Below are positions 1 to 8,547 of a stretch of 33,218 nucleotides of DNA, piece after piece. Source of the DNA: Dehalococcoidales bacterium (GTDB lineage: Bacteria > Chloroflexota > Dehalococcoidia > Dehalococcoidales > UBA2162); contig JAENIS010000004.1 of the NCBI GenBank assembly GCA_016844285.1, positions 1 through 33,218 on the forward strand, read 5' to 3'. A program made the position numbers and the translations under genes. Numbering within the stretch: position 1 is the first letter of the stretch; the number at the start of each line of letters is the position of its first letter. Below the pieces are notes generated by a model. It was not told the origin of the DNA, ran no database searches, and saw only the letters and a program-made list of their open reading frames with translations.

Positions 1-66
1 GGTCAGAGACCAGGATTCTGCCGGAAGCCAAGGGGAGACCTAATAGCGGAAGAGGTGGCGTCTTAG

Positions 67-735
67 ATGGTCAAGGTGAGAGTGTTGGTCGCTGATAAAC
101 AGACCCTATTCCGTCAAGGGGTTTGCTCTCTCCTTGAGGTTCAGGAAAGCATTGAGATAGTCGGGGAAGCCACCGATGGCAAGGAGATTCTGGAGAAGGT
201 GCGGCAACAAATGCCTGATGTTGTGCTGATGGATTTGGCGATGCCGGTCATGGATGGCGCTGAGGTCACTCATCAGCTTCGTAAGGAGAACAGAGACATC
301 AAGGTACTATTCCTCACCGAGTATGAAGACAGGGAACATATCCAGAGGGGGTTGATGGCGGGAGCTAACGGCTATCTTCCCAAGAGAGCGACCGCTTCGG
401 ACCTGGTGGCAGCGATACAAGCAGTATACCGGGGGGGCTATTTTCTCTACCCTTCTGTTGCCAAGGTGATGGTAAATGACTATTTTCAGCGGATGAAGCA
501 GCCTAGCAACACCGAACCCTATGACCAGTTGACTCATCGGGAAAGGCAGGTGCTCAAGCTGCTAGTCGAAGGCCATAAGAGCAAAGAGATTGCCGGCCTG
601 CTGAATATGGCGGTTAATACCGTGCTGGGGCACCGGGCAAGTATTATGAAAAAACTCAGTATTCATAACCGGGTTGAGCTGGTGATGTGTGCTCTCCGTA
701 TCGGGATAGTCAAGCTGGAGGAACAGGTGGGCTAG
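67..735 (+). CDS. NarL/FixJ-family response regulator (REC + LuxR-type HTH)
   Basis: This 222-residue protein has the two-domain layout of NarL/FixJ transcription regulators. A receiver domain spans about residues 1-120 and a LuxR-type helix-turn-helix spans about 153-212, starting at the typical LTHRERQVL. In the receiver, Asp56 (VVLMDLAMP) is the predicted phosphorylation site, Thr84 the switch residue and Lys106 (GYLPKRA) the conserved lysine. The acidic pair that binds magnesium is incomplete: the usual DD reads Asp10-Lys11. The start ATG follows GGAAGAGGTGG. No sensor kinase is visible, though one may lie left of the window. The formate dehydrogenase operon begins about 190 bp downstream on the same strand, so control of that operon is a reasonable but untested inference. 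Confidence 0.9.
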   Translation: MVKVRVLVADKQTLFRQGVCSLLEVQESIEIVGEATDGKEILEKVRQQMPDVVLMDLAMPVMDGAEVTHQLRKENRDIKVLFLTEYEDREHIQRGLMAGANGYLPKRATASDLVAAIQAVYRGGYFLYPSVAKVMVNDYFQRMKQPSNTEPYDQLTHRERQVLKLLVEGHKSKEIAGLLNMAVNTVLGHRASIMKKLSIHNRVELVMCALRIGIVKLEEQVG

Positions 736-739
736 TGGG

Positions 740-787
740 ACACTGGAAAATAATGAGAGGAAGGAAGGTACTCTCCTACCCCAGTGT
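740..787. terminator. Nested inverted repeat after the response regulator gene
   Basis: ACACTGG at 740-746 pairs with CCAGTGT at 781-787. Inside it, GAGAG (755-759) pairs with CTCTC (771-775). It starts 5 bp past the regulator stop codon and could act as a terminator, but no T-run follows. The rest of the 736-929 gap shows no clear promoter to me. Confidence 0.25.
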
Positions 788-929
788 TGATTAAGATGGA
801 ATTTCAGGCATTAGCCAGGCAGTTAGCCGGTGCTATCCTAAATAGATAGATTTAAGTACTGTGGACTATTCCCTCTGTTTTTTAGAACCTTTTCGGTAGT
901 TGATTAGAGAAGAAACCAAAGGAGGTATT

Positions 930-3929
930 ATGGAGCTAAGTCGAAGGGAATTCTTGAAAGCCTCGGGGACTGGGATGGGTGCCTTCATCGCACTCAGGTC
1001 GCTCGAAACCGGGTTAGACCCAGCCAGAGGCTCCAGGTTGCCCTTACGGAAGAAGATTGGGGAAACGGTATCCATCTGTGCCTACTGCGCCGGTGGTTGT
1101 GGTGTACTGGTAGCCGCGGAAGGCAGTAATCTCATCGGCATTGAAGGCTATCCGGAGCATCCCATCAACCGGGGTGCTCTTTGTACCAAAGCACAATCTC
1201 TTTACCAGATAAGAACAGTCAACGGCAAACTTAATTCGCGCCGTCTCACCAAAGTGCTCTATCGTGCCCCTAATAGCGCCACCTGGGAGGAAAAGTCCTG
1301 GGACTGGGCTTTAGGTGAGATTGCCAAAAGAATCAAAGTAACTAGAGACGCTAACTGGATTGAGAAGGATAAAGATGGCGTCTTGGTGAACCGCACCGAA
1401 GCCATCGCCCAACTCGGTGGCTCCGCCCACGACAATGAGGAATGCTACCTCATCTCCAAAATGAATCGTGCCGTCGGCATGGTGTACACAGAAACTCAGG
1501 CTCGTATATGACATTCCGCCACTGTCGCCGGTCTGGCGGAAAGTTTCGGTCGCGGTGCAATGACCAACCACTGGACAGATATTGGTAATGCCGATGTCAT
1601 TTTGATTATGGGCTCCAATGCGGCGGAGAATCACCCCATCTCCTTCCACTGGGTCACCAAGGCGATGGAGAAGGGTGCCACTCTCATTCATGTCGACCCC
1701 CGCTTCACCCGCACCTCGGCTAAGGCTAACATTTACGCACCCCTGAGGTCAGGCACTGACATCGCCTTTCTGGGAGGAATGATAAAGTATATCACCGAAG
1801 ACATCGAGAAGAACCCTCAGAGCTACAATATGGAGTATATCAAAGAGTATACCAATGCTGCTTGGCTCATCAATCCCAAATTCAGTTTCAGCGACGGTAT
1901 ATTTGCTGGTTATGATACTGCCACTAGAGCCTATAAAGACAAGTCCACCTGGGCTTATCAAGTAGATGACAAGGGTATACCCAAAAATGATAAAACTTTC
2001 CAGGACCAAAACTGCGTCTTCCAGCTTTTGAAAAGGCATTATGCTCGTTATGACATGGATACCGTTTCCAGGGTTACTGGTACATCCAAAGAGCTTCTAC
2101 TCAAGGTATACCAGGCCTTTGCTTCTACCGGTAAGCCTGACCGAGCAGGGACTATCCTATATGCCATGGGGACGACCCAACACACTGTAGGCAGCCAGAA
2201 TGTCCGGGCTTACTCGGTCATCCAGCTCCTGCTGGCGAATGTTGGTATCGCCGGTGGCGGCATCAATGCCCTTCGGGGTGAGTCTAATGTACAGGGTGCT
2301 ACCGACCATGGTTTGCTTTTCCAATACATACCCGGATATCTGCCGGTTCAGAGTACCGCGCAACCCACTCTCGACAAGTACCTGGCGCTAATCACCCCAA
2401 AAAGTGTCGACCCCAGGAGTGGTAACTGGAAACAACACCAACCAAAATACATGGTTAGCATGATGAAATCCTGGTATGGTAATGCGGCCATCAAGGCTAA
2501 TGAGTTTGGCTATCAGTACCTGCCCAAGATTCAGGCCGGGGGCAACTACTCTTTCATACCCCTCTTTGAAGCTATGGATAAGGGGACAATCAAGGGACTG
2601 ATTGCCTGGGGGCAGAACCCGGCAGTCAGCGGGCCAAACTCCAATGCGGAACGGAAAGCCTTGGAAAAACTCGACTGGCTGGTGGCGGTTGACCTCTGGG
2701 AAACCGAAACCGCCGCCTTCTGGAAGAGACCGGGGGTTGACCCCGGGGCGCTGAAGACTGAGGTTTTCTTGCTTCCCGCCTGTGCCTCCTACGAGAAGGA
2801 GGGGAGCGTCAGTAATAGTGGGCGCTGGGTGCAATGGCGGTACAAGGCTATTGAGCCACCGGGAGAAGCCGAGGATGACCTGTGGATAATTGTCCATCTG
2901 ATGGATAAAATAAGAGCGCTTTACTCAAAAGAGGGCGGCCCAAACGCCGATGCCATCACCAAGCTCACCTGGGATTATGGTGAGCACCCTGACCCCAACA
3001 AGGTAGCCAAGGAAATAAACGGCTACGACCTGGCGACGGGTAAACTGATAGGTAACTTTACCCTGCTTAAAGACGACGGCACCACTTCCTGCGGCAATTG
3101 GTTATTCTCCGGTAGCTACAATGAAACCGGTAATATGATGGCGCGCCGTGACCCGAAGGATAATTCTACCATCGGGCTGTACTCCAACTGGGCCTGGTCC
3201 TGGCCGGTGAACCGTCGCATTATCTACAATCGGGCATCGGTTGACCTTAACGGCAATCCCTTCGACCCAAAGCGTCCCGTCGTCAAATGGGATGCGGCCG
3301 GTAAGAAATGGACCGGGGATGTTATTGACGGCTTTGGCACTAGGGGGCCGGACCTCTACCCATTCATCATGTTGCCAGAAGGTGCTGGCAGACTCTTTGG
3401 CACGGGTGGTATGGCTGATGGGCCGTTCCCCGAGCACTATGAGCCGTGGGAAACTCCGGTCAAGAATATACTGTCGAATACTCAGCTTAACCCGGCGGTT
3501 AAGGTATGGCGTCCCCAGGAGAAGGGTACACCCGATAAATACCCTTATGTGGCGACCACCTACCGTGTCAGCGAGCACTGGCAAGGTGGTGCCATGACCA
3601 GAAACCTGCCCTGGCTAGCTGAGCTGATGCCCGAGATGTTCGTGGAAATAAGTGAGGAACTGGCCGCGGAGAAGGGCATCAGAAATGGTGAGAAGGTGAT
3701 TGTCGAGGGAGCCCGAGGACAACTAAGCGGGGTGGCTATTGTCACGAAGCGGCTGGTGCCGCTAAAAATTGATGGTCAAGTCATCCACCATGTGGGACTC
3801 CCCTGGCACTGGGGTTACATGGGATTGATTAAGGGCGACAGCGCTAACCTGCTGACGGCCTATATCGGTGATGCCAATACTACCATACCTGAATATAAAG
3901 CTTTCCTGGTCAATATAAGGAGGGCATAA
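930..3929 (+). CDS. fdnG: Selenocysteine-containing formate dehydrogenase, catalytic (alpha) subunit, Tat-exported
   Basis: Catalytic molybdopterin/tungstopterin subunit of a membrane-bound formate dehydrogenase, oxidising formate to CO2. The frame is interrupted by TGA at 1509-1511 and continues unbroken to 3929. Read as selenocysteine (residue 194), the context is QARI-Sec-HSATVAGLA followed by FGRGAMTNHW, which matches the active-site region of E. coli FdnG. The protein is 999 residues, close to FdnG length. ATG 930 follows AAAGGAGGT and gives a twin-arginine signal, SRREFLK, at residues 4-10, so the enzyme should face outside the membrane. Cys50, 53, 57 and 85 (CxxCxxxC...C) would bind the proximal 4Fe-4S cluster. 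The C-terminal part, about 860-990, resembles the pterin dinucleotide-binding domain. The beta-subunit gene starts 1 bp after the stop. A longer TTG start at 900 is less likely because it would bury the Tat motif. Confidence 0.95.
1509..1541 (+). promoter_or_regulatory. UGA selenocysteine codon with SECIS-like hairpin
   Basis: Just after TGA 1509-1511, CGCC (1526-1529) and GGCG (1535-1538) form a stem around the loop GGTCT (1530-1534). TTCCGCC (1514-1520) can alternatively pair with GGCGGAA (1535-1541). A GGUCU apical loop a short distance downstream of UGA is the known recognition element for SelB in E. coli fdhF and fdnG. selA, selB, selC and selD are not in the window and must lie elsewhere. 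Confidence 0.88.
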
Positions 3930-3930
3930 A

Positions 3931-4746
3931 ATGGCAGATAAAGCAATTCTCTTTGACACTACCAAGTGTATGGCCTGTCGGGCTTGTCAAACCGCCTGTA
4001 AACAATGGAACGAGCTTGAAGGAGAGCAGACCACCAATCGTGGCACCTATGAAAATCCACCCGACCTTTCACCTCAAAATTGGCTGAAGATAAGATTTAC
4101 TGAAGTGGAAAGACAGGGAAAGCTAAGCTGGCTGTTCACCCGTCAAGCATGTATGCACTGTACCGATGCTGCTTGCGTTAAAGTTTGTCCGACCAAAGCC
4201 TTGACTCACCATGAACTTGGCATGGTGACCTACAACAAGGACATTTGTAGCGGCTGTGGTTATTGTGTCGAGTTCTGCCCCTTCAACGTGCCACGAAGCG
4301 ACCGTAACCTGATTACCGGCATTGCCAAAATGGAGAAGTGCACCATGTGCACCACTCCCGGCCTTGACCGAATTGCTGCCGGTTATGCGCCAGCATGTGT
4401 CAAGACATGCCCGCCTGAGGCTTTAGTGTATGGTGACCGCATTAGCTTAGTGGCGGAGGGAGGAAAGAAAGTTCAAGACCTCAAGGCGAAGGGTTACACT
4501 AATGCCTACCTATACGGTGATAAGGAGCTGGGCGGACTGCACGTGATGTATGTCCTGGACGATTCCCCTGAGGTTTATGGACTCCCGGTGAATCCTCAAG
4601 TTCCGGTCACGGCCACTGCCTGGAAGAATGCTATTCAGCCCGTGGGTTGGGTACTGGGTGGTCTGACCATATTAGGGCTAGTCTTAAACTTCCTTATCGC
4701 CCGGAAGGCAAAACTAGCCGAGGAGCTCTCAGGTAAAAAGGAGTAA
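3931..4746 (+). CDS. fdnH: Formate dehydrogenase iron-sulfur (beta) subunit
   Basis: This 271-residue electron-transfer subunit carries four 4Fe-4S motifs: Cys13/16/19/23, Cys74/77/82/86, Cys106/109/112/116 and Cys137/140/156/160, each closing with a typical CP or CK step. A single hydrophobic helix at about 236-256 follows, as in FdnH, anchoring the subunit to the membrane beside the cytochrome b subunit. It would pass electrons from the catalytic subunit to the gamma-subunit haem. The ATG lies 1 bp after the alpha stop, with AAGGAGGG just upstream, and the gamma gene follows after 4 bp, so the three are clearly one operon. Confidence 0.95.
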   Translation: MADKAILFDTTKCMACRACQTACKQWNELEGEQTTNRGTYENPPDLSPQNWLKIRFTEVERQGKLSWLFTRQACMHCTDAACVKVCPTKALTHHELGMVTYNKDICSGCGYCVEFCPFNVPRSDRNLITGIAKMEKCTMCTTPGLDRIAAGYAPACVKTCPPEALVYGDRISLVAEGGKKVQDLKAKGYTNAYLYGDKELGGLHVMYVLDDSPEVYGLPVNPQVPVTATAWKNAIQPVGWVLGGLTILGLVLNFLIARKAKLAEELSGKKE

Positions 4747-4750
4747 TAAG

Positions 4751-5416
4751 ATGGAGCAAGAAGTCGAACGCTATCGAAGAGCAACCCGCATTTTGCACTG
4801 GATACATGCTAGCGCTTTTGCCATTCTGTTTCTGACCGGTCTCATTCTCTTTATTCCTCCGCTAGGGTTCCTGGCACAGGATAGCTGGAGCCGCCTCTTA
4901 CATCGTCTTGCCTCGGTACTCTTTGTCGTGGCACCACTTATTTACCTCTCCCTCAATTGGGAGACAACTAAGCAGGGAATAAAGGACGCCTTTACCTGGG
5001 GCATGGAAGATATCGGCTGGGCGATGGCCGCTCCCCGTTACTATTTTCTGTGCGACGAAGAAGCAATGCCACCCCAGGAGCACATGAATACCGGGCAGAA
5101 GATGTGGTGGCTGATGGTGATTATCTTCGGGATAATCTTTGTCATCACCGGTATTATAATGTGGTTTTTTAAGGAAGTAGCTCCGGCAGCACTATTACAA
5201 TGGATGGTTCTTATCCATGATATTGCCTTTATTGTGACCGCCTCTATGTTCTTCCTTCATATTTATCTCTCCGCCATCCATCCGATGATGCGTCCCTGGA
5301 GCACTGGGGCATGGAGTTCTATGTCCCGGGGTAAGGTATCCGCCGAATACGCCAAATCGCATCATGGCAAATGGTATGAGAAGATTGCGAAGGGTGAGGA
5401 GGCAAAGTCCTCGTGA
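4751..5416 (+). CDS. fdnI: Formate dehydrogenase cytochrome b (gamma) subunit
   Basis: A 221-residue integral membrane protein with four predicted helices at about 15-35, 51-70, 118-140 and 152-175, matching the FdnI di-haem cytochrome b556 family. Histidines suited to haem ligation lie in or next to the helices (His16, His19, His51, His156, His170). The family passes electrons to a quinone, so this subunit makes the complex a formate:quinone oxidoreductase. That contrasts with the cytochrome-free complexes described for some organohalide-respiring Dehalococcoides. The ATG follows AAAAAGGAG. The stop codon overlaps the fdhE GTG start (GTGA), which indicates translational coupling. Confidence 0.93.
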   Translation: MEQEVERYRRATRILHWIHASAFAILFLTGLILFIPPLGFLAQDSWSRLLHRLASVLFVVAPLIYLSLNWETTKQGIKDAFTWGMEDIGWAMAAPRYYFLCDEEAMPPQEHMNTGQKMWWLMVIIFGIIFVITGIIMWFFKEVAPAALLQWMVLIHDIAFIVTASMFFLHIYLSAIHPMMRPWSTGAWSSMSRGKVSAEYAKSHHGKWYEKIAKGEEAKSS

Positions 5417-6294
5417 CTACGGGAACAGAGAGTAAAATTCTGACAAGATTAGAGGAATGGGAGGGGACAGATGGTTCTCTACCCAGGTCCTTTGAGTTCT
5501 ACCGCAAGCTATTGAGCATCCAATCTGATGCCAGGTTGCGTGTCGGTATACCTAAGGTCAGCCTGGATGCGGAAGCCATCGCTGACCGGATAAGGTCTGG
5601 AAACCCAATATTAGCCTTCGATGACATCTCTATCGATTGGTCGCTACTGATGGATATATTTGAACAGGTTACTACTCTTTGTACCGACTATCCGGAGGTT
5701 TTGGGTAAGCTTCCTGAGAACTTGATGGACTCAAGCTCCTATCTTACCTACCTGAAGGAGGCTACCAGGGTTTGGTTTGAAGAAGGCCAATTACCTCCTC
5801 AGACATCAGTTGGTCGCCTTAAAGGGACTATTTTGGAATTCAGCATCCAGGCTGCTCTCAGACCTTTCTTGCTCAATAACAGTCAAGTCTTACTTAGCCT
5901 TGTCAACCAGGAGCATTGGCGTCGCGGATATTGTCCAATTTGTGGAGGTAGTCCGGATTTTGCTTTTCTGGACAAAGAGAGCGGAGCGAGGTGGCTGCTG
6001 TGCTCTCGCTGTGATGCCGAATGGTTATTTCAACGCCTGGAGTGCCCCTACTGTGGTACGCAGGAGACGAGCGCCCTGAGTTATTTTACTGATGACGAGG
6101 GACTTTACCGACTCTACGTATGTGAGCGTTGTCGTCACTACCTTAAAGCCTTTGACCTTCGCCGGGCTAAGGGGGAGGTGTTACTGCCATTGGAGCGTTT
6201 TCTTACCCTCGACCTTGATATCCAGGCCCACAAGGATGGATATAACCCTTGCACAAAAGTGGGTAAGATGAAGGAGGGGCAAGGCTGCTATTGA
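5413..6294 (+). CDS. fdhE: FdhE-like formate dehydrogenase accessory protein
   Basis: A 293-residue FdhE family protein, a cytoplasmic rubredoxin-like chaperone required for maturation of Tat-exported formate dehydrogenases. The C-terminal half shows four CxxC pairs: Cys174/177 (CPICGG), Cys197/200 (CSRC), Cys211/214 (CPYC) and Cys237/240 (CERC). The last is followed by HYLKAFD, the region most conserved in FdhE. The N-terminal half is helical with no recognisable motif. The GTG start lies inside the end of fdnI, preceded by GAGGAGG. Its place directly after the three structural genes fits the assembly role. Confidence 0.92.
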   Translation: MTTGTESKILTRLEEWEGTDGSLPRSFEFYRKLLSIQSDARLRVGIPKVSLDAEAIADRIRSGNPILAFDDISIDWSLLMDIFEQVTTLCTDYPEVLGKLPENLMDSSSYLTYLKEATRVWFEEGQLPPQTSVGRLKGTILEFSIQAALRPFLLNNSQVLLSLVNQEHWRRGYCPICGGSPDFAFLDKESGARWLLCSRCDAEWLFQRLECPYCGTQETSALSYFTDDEGLYRLYVCERCRHYLKAFDLRRAKGEVLLPLERFLTLDLDIQAHKDGYNPCTKVGKMKEGQGCY

Positions 6295-6358
6295 GATAAG
6301 GTATCTTCAAGACCAATAGACATTAGCTAAGAACTGGCATTGCGGAAAGGAGGGAGTT

Positions 6359-6565
6359 ATGCGCTTGGGGCCATGGGAAATCGGACTTATCCTGGTAATA
6401 ATACTTATTGTATTTGGAGTGGGGAAATTACCACAAGTAGGTAATACTATTGGCAAAGGCATTCGCGAGTTCCGAAGAGCACAACGGGGTGAGGATGACG
6501 AAGAGGAAAAGCGCGAAACCAAAGGAAAGCTCACCGAGAAGGCAACTGAGGATAGCACCATCTAG
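6359..6565 (+). CDS. tatA: TatA-type twin-arginine translocase component
   Basis: A 68-residue protein with the TatA/TatE layout: a short N-terminal transmembrane helix at about 5-20, the hinge [10 protein letters not shown], an amphipathic helix ([11 protein letters not shown]), and an acidic then basic polar tail. AAAGGAGG lies 6 bp before the ATG. It sits 64 bp after fdhE on the same strand. That suits the operon, because the catalytic subunit carries a Tat signal. No tatC is visible nearby, so the channel partner must be encoded elsewhere. TatB cannot be excluded by sequence alone, but the short length favours TatA. Confidence 0.92.
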   Translation: MRLGPWEIGLILVIILIVFGVGKLPQVGNTIGKGIREFRRAQRGEDDEEEKRETKGKLTEKATEDSTI

Positions 6566-6749
6566 CGGTAGACCAAATATGGCAAGCTGCATTGGAGAAA
6601 CGAATAGGTGCGCAATGACATCCAATACAACGAAGGGGATAAAGGGGATAGATTCCTGAACAGCCCGTTTCCATTGACAGTCCGCTATTATCAGTGCTAG
6701 TATGCAGCAACAATGCCAGGAAGCGAGCGACGAGAGTTCAGGGGCACTT

Positions 6750-6932
6750 ATGAAACGAGAATTGGTGAATATTTTAGCCTGTCCGGTATGTAAGGGAGAG
6801 CTTAAACTTGGGGCAGAGGAAGAAAAGGGGAACGAGGTAATCACCGGCTCTCTCCATTGTCAGCAATGCAATGAACGCTACCCCATCGTGGAGACTATTC
6901 CCCATCTGCTGCCCCCGGAGCAACGCGGCTAA
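6750..6932 (+). CDS. Trm112-like (UPF0434/YcaR family) small zinc-ribbon-like protein
   Basis: A 60-residue protein with the Trm112/UPF0434 pattern: an N-terminal LVNILACPVCKGEL, a second pair HCQQCNERYPI, and the ending IPHLLPPE. The four cysteines (CPVC, CQQC) could bind zinc. In other organisms Trm112 proteins activate methyltransferases; the bacterial role is unsettled. A frame continues upstream to 6702, but ATG 6750 matches the usual N-terminus (MKRELVNILACP). The Shine-Dalgarno sequence is weak (CAGGGG). It lies 184 bp after tatA on the same strand and its 3' end overlaps the convergent queD-like gene by 4 bp. Confidence 0.85.
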   Translation: MKRELVNILACPVCKGELKLGAEEEKGNEVITGSLHCQQCNERYPIVETIPHLLPPEQRG

Positions 6933-7300
6933 TCAGGACTGTAGGCGACCGCACTTTGTGGCGATTCCCATACCTCAACACAAGATAGGGAAACGGGAGA
7001 TTCCGTCAGCCAGGGTTTAAGCTCATCATAGACCGTTGACGCAATATTCTCCGAGGAAGGATTAATCCGGTCAAAGGGCGGCACATCATTGAGGCAGACG
7101 TGGTCAAACCTGGCCACAACATCAACCAGATGCTGCTTCAGCAGGGTGAAGTCATAGGCTAAACCGATATCATCAACCCTGGACGCTTTTATCTTTACCA
7201 CCACATTAAAACGATGGCCATGCAGTGCCTCACACCGGCCTTGATAGCCCCTGAGAAAATGAGCGGCATCAAAATGTTGCTCGACACGTATCTCGTACAT
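6929..7300 (-). CDS. queD: 6-pyruvoyltetrahydropterin synthase family protein (QueD / PTPS-I/III type)
   Basis: A 123-residue COG0720 enzyme acting on 7,8-dihydroneopterin triphosphate in the cytosol. Zinc ligands are His14, His27 and His29. The Asp66-His67 pair (FDHVCLN) and Glu112 (VEVWES) are the expected active-site residues. The diagnostic stretch reads CEALHGH (23-29). It holds both the cysteine four residues before HGH that is used by QueD and the glutamate three before it that is typical of PTPS-III. The known CExxHGH group is reported to serve both queuosine precursor and folate synthesis, in the latter bypassing dihydroneopterin aldolase. It lies 13 bp downstream of folK on the same strand, which supports a folate role. 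Confidence 0.9.
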   Translation of the reverse strand: MYEIRVEQHFDAAHFLRGYQGRCEALHGHRFNVVVKIKASRVDDIGLAYDFTLLKQHLVDVVARFDHVCLNDVPPFDRINPSSENIASTVYDELKPWLTESPVSLSCVEVWESPQSAVAYSPD

Positions 7301-7313
7301 TATGTCACCTCCG

Positions 7314-7808
7314 CTACTTCCCTACCTTGAGCACACCCTCTTTACCCGTCACTTTTTTCAGTAACTCGCTGATTGCCTTACCACTCACCGGGTGCACCAG
7401 GTCAGGGGCGATTTCAAACAGTGGCACCAGAACAAAGGCTCTCTCACCCAACCGGGGATGAGGAATAATCAGCTCCGCAGTTTCGACAACCTGGTCGCCG
7501 TAAAAGAGGATATCGATGTCAATCGGCCGTGGCGCCCCCGATGTCGCCGGTGCCCGACCCATCTTTGCCTCAATGCCCTTAGTTGTCGCTAAGAGTGCTG
7601 CCGGCGTCAGGGTGGTATAAACCTGACACACCAGGTTAAGGAAACGGAACTGTGCGGAATCGCCTACCGGCGCGGTGTCGTACATGGAGGAACGCCGACC
7701 CATCCGCAACCTTTGGGACAAGAAGCCAAGCCCTTTATCCAGATTGTCCTGACGGTCTCCCATATTTGAGCCAAGACCAAGATAGACTATTACCGGTTCA
7801 AAACTCAC
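7314..7808 (-). CDS. folK: 2-amino-4-hydroxy-6-hydroxymethyldihydropteridine pyrophosphokinase
   Basis: A 164-residue HPPK that transfers pyrophosphate from ATP to 6-hydroxymethyl-dihydropterin in folate synthesis. Family signatures are GLGSNMGDR (11-19), the magnesium-binding RPIDIDIL (94-101, with Asp97 and Asp99), and HPRLGERAFVLVPL (117-130). The start is GTG at 7808, preceded by GGAGGTGG. It is the first gene of a two-gene operon with the queD-like gene. No folB or folP is in the window. Confidence 0.95.
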   Translation of the reverse strand: MSFEPVIVYLGLGSNMGDRQDNLDKGLGFLSQRLRMGRRSSMYDTAPVGDSAQFRFLNLVCQVYTTLTPAALLATTKGIEAKMGRAPATSGAPRPIDIDILFYGDQVVETAELIIPHPRLGERAFVLVPLFEIAPDLVHPVSGKAISELLKKVTGKEGVLKVGK

Positions 7809-7838
7809 TTAAGCCACCTCCATCAATCTAAGACAGTT

Positions 7839-7844
7839 ATTATA
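7839..7844 (-). promoter_or_regulatory. Promoter -10 box for folK-queD
   Basis: On the minus strand a perfect TATAAT lies 31 bp before the folK start. This predicts a leader of about 25 nt carrying the GGAGGTGG ribosome site. The -35 region is poor (CCTTAG about 16 bp upstream), so only the -10 is convincing. Confidence 0.45.
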
Positions 7845-7946
7845 ACACAACCCGCTTCGACTAAGGGAGACTATTTATTATCTTATCAACGCTCCAAAGT
7901 CTAGACAAAGACATATTAGACAGGGTAGAGCCGAGCCATGTTCCTT

Positions 7947-8213
7947 CTAAAGTAACCAAGGTCGGTCTTCTACTGCAGCGTGACAAGTCCGACACAGTGT
8001 AATCAGGTTACTATGCCAGTTTGAGCCACCTGATATGACTCGACGCTTAACAAAATGAGTGTTTGTTACCTCAGTTAGAAAGCACACTTGTTGAACAAAA
8101 GGAAACAATGGTAAGGCACCGAAACCAGTAGAAGGTCTTATCGCAATTTCCACGTTGGGTGCTTTGCTATCTGAGTTTGTCCGCGCGGTAGCTGTCATCC
8201 TAATCTGATTCAA
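7947..8213 (-). pseudogene. HNH endonuclease remnant
   Basis: The C-terminal part of this 88-codon frame resembles an HNH nuclease: THFVKRRVISGGSNWHSNLI then TLCRTCHAAVE. The GGSN, the NLITLC and the CRxCH step are typical of the domain. The upstream cysteine knuckle is degraded (a lone Cys where CxxC is expected), the first catalytic His lies in TH rather than HH, and the N-terminal half has no recognisable domain. The only start candidates are a TTG at 8213 and an internal ATG. I read it as the decayed end of a once larger nuclease gene, perhaps from a mobile element. A short expressed protein is possible but less likely. Confidence 0.45.
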
Positions 8214-8298
8214 AGTTGCTCGTTATCGCCTCCTTTTCAGCGGACCAGAAATGATTATTACCGTCGTGACATTGCCGGCATGGCTACCTGAAGATCGC

Positions 8299-8420
8299 CG
8301 CTTACGGCTACAGTCTTATCAGCTTGGCCTGAGATAAGGAAGACAAACGATTAGCCTTGTCTCCTTAATAACTCAATACCACAGGACTTTATACCTATTG
8401 CTTGCCCTTAGCCGTAAGCG
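8299..8420. repeat. Nested inverted repeats in a gene-free stretch
   Basis: CGCTTACGGCT at 8299-8309 is repeated inverted as AGCCGTAAGCG at 8410-8420. Between them are CTTATC/GATAAG and an imperfect TAAGGAAGACAA/TTGTCTCCTTA pair. The rest of 8214-8547 shows no reading frame I can support. A structured RNA or a relic of a small mobile element are both possible. Confidence 0.35.
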
Positions 8421-8547
8421 CAATGTAATGGTCCAAGTCTTGCACATCAGGAGTTTTTGACGGGCTGAAAATAGGTGTCCCTACGGATGTTAGTTTGACG
8501 TAAGAACGCTAAGATATTAGTGGAAAAAAGATAAGGAGGTTACGACA

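Noticed and set aside
1..66. Tail of a sensor kinase gene ending at TAG 64-66
   Set aside because: The 21 codons in this frame show no recognisable kinase C-terminus, and the other frames are equally open.
1500..1560. Frameshift or premature stop in the formate dehydrogenase gene
   Set aside because: The frame is unchanged across the TGA, the position equals the known selenocysteine site and a SECIS-like hairpin follows.
6428..6844. 138-codon minus-strand frame with a hydrophobic stretch after tatA, superficially like a TatC fragment
   Set aside because: It runs antisense through tatA and the Trm112-like gene, has no ribosome site and lacks TatC motifs; the hydrophobicity is a shadow of codon composition.
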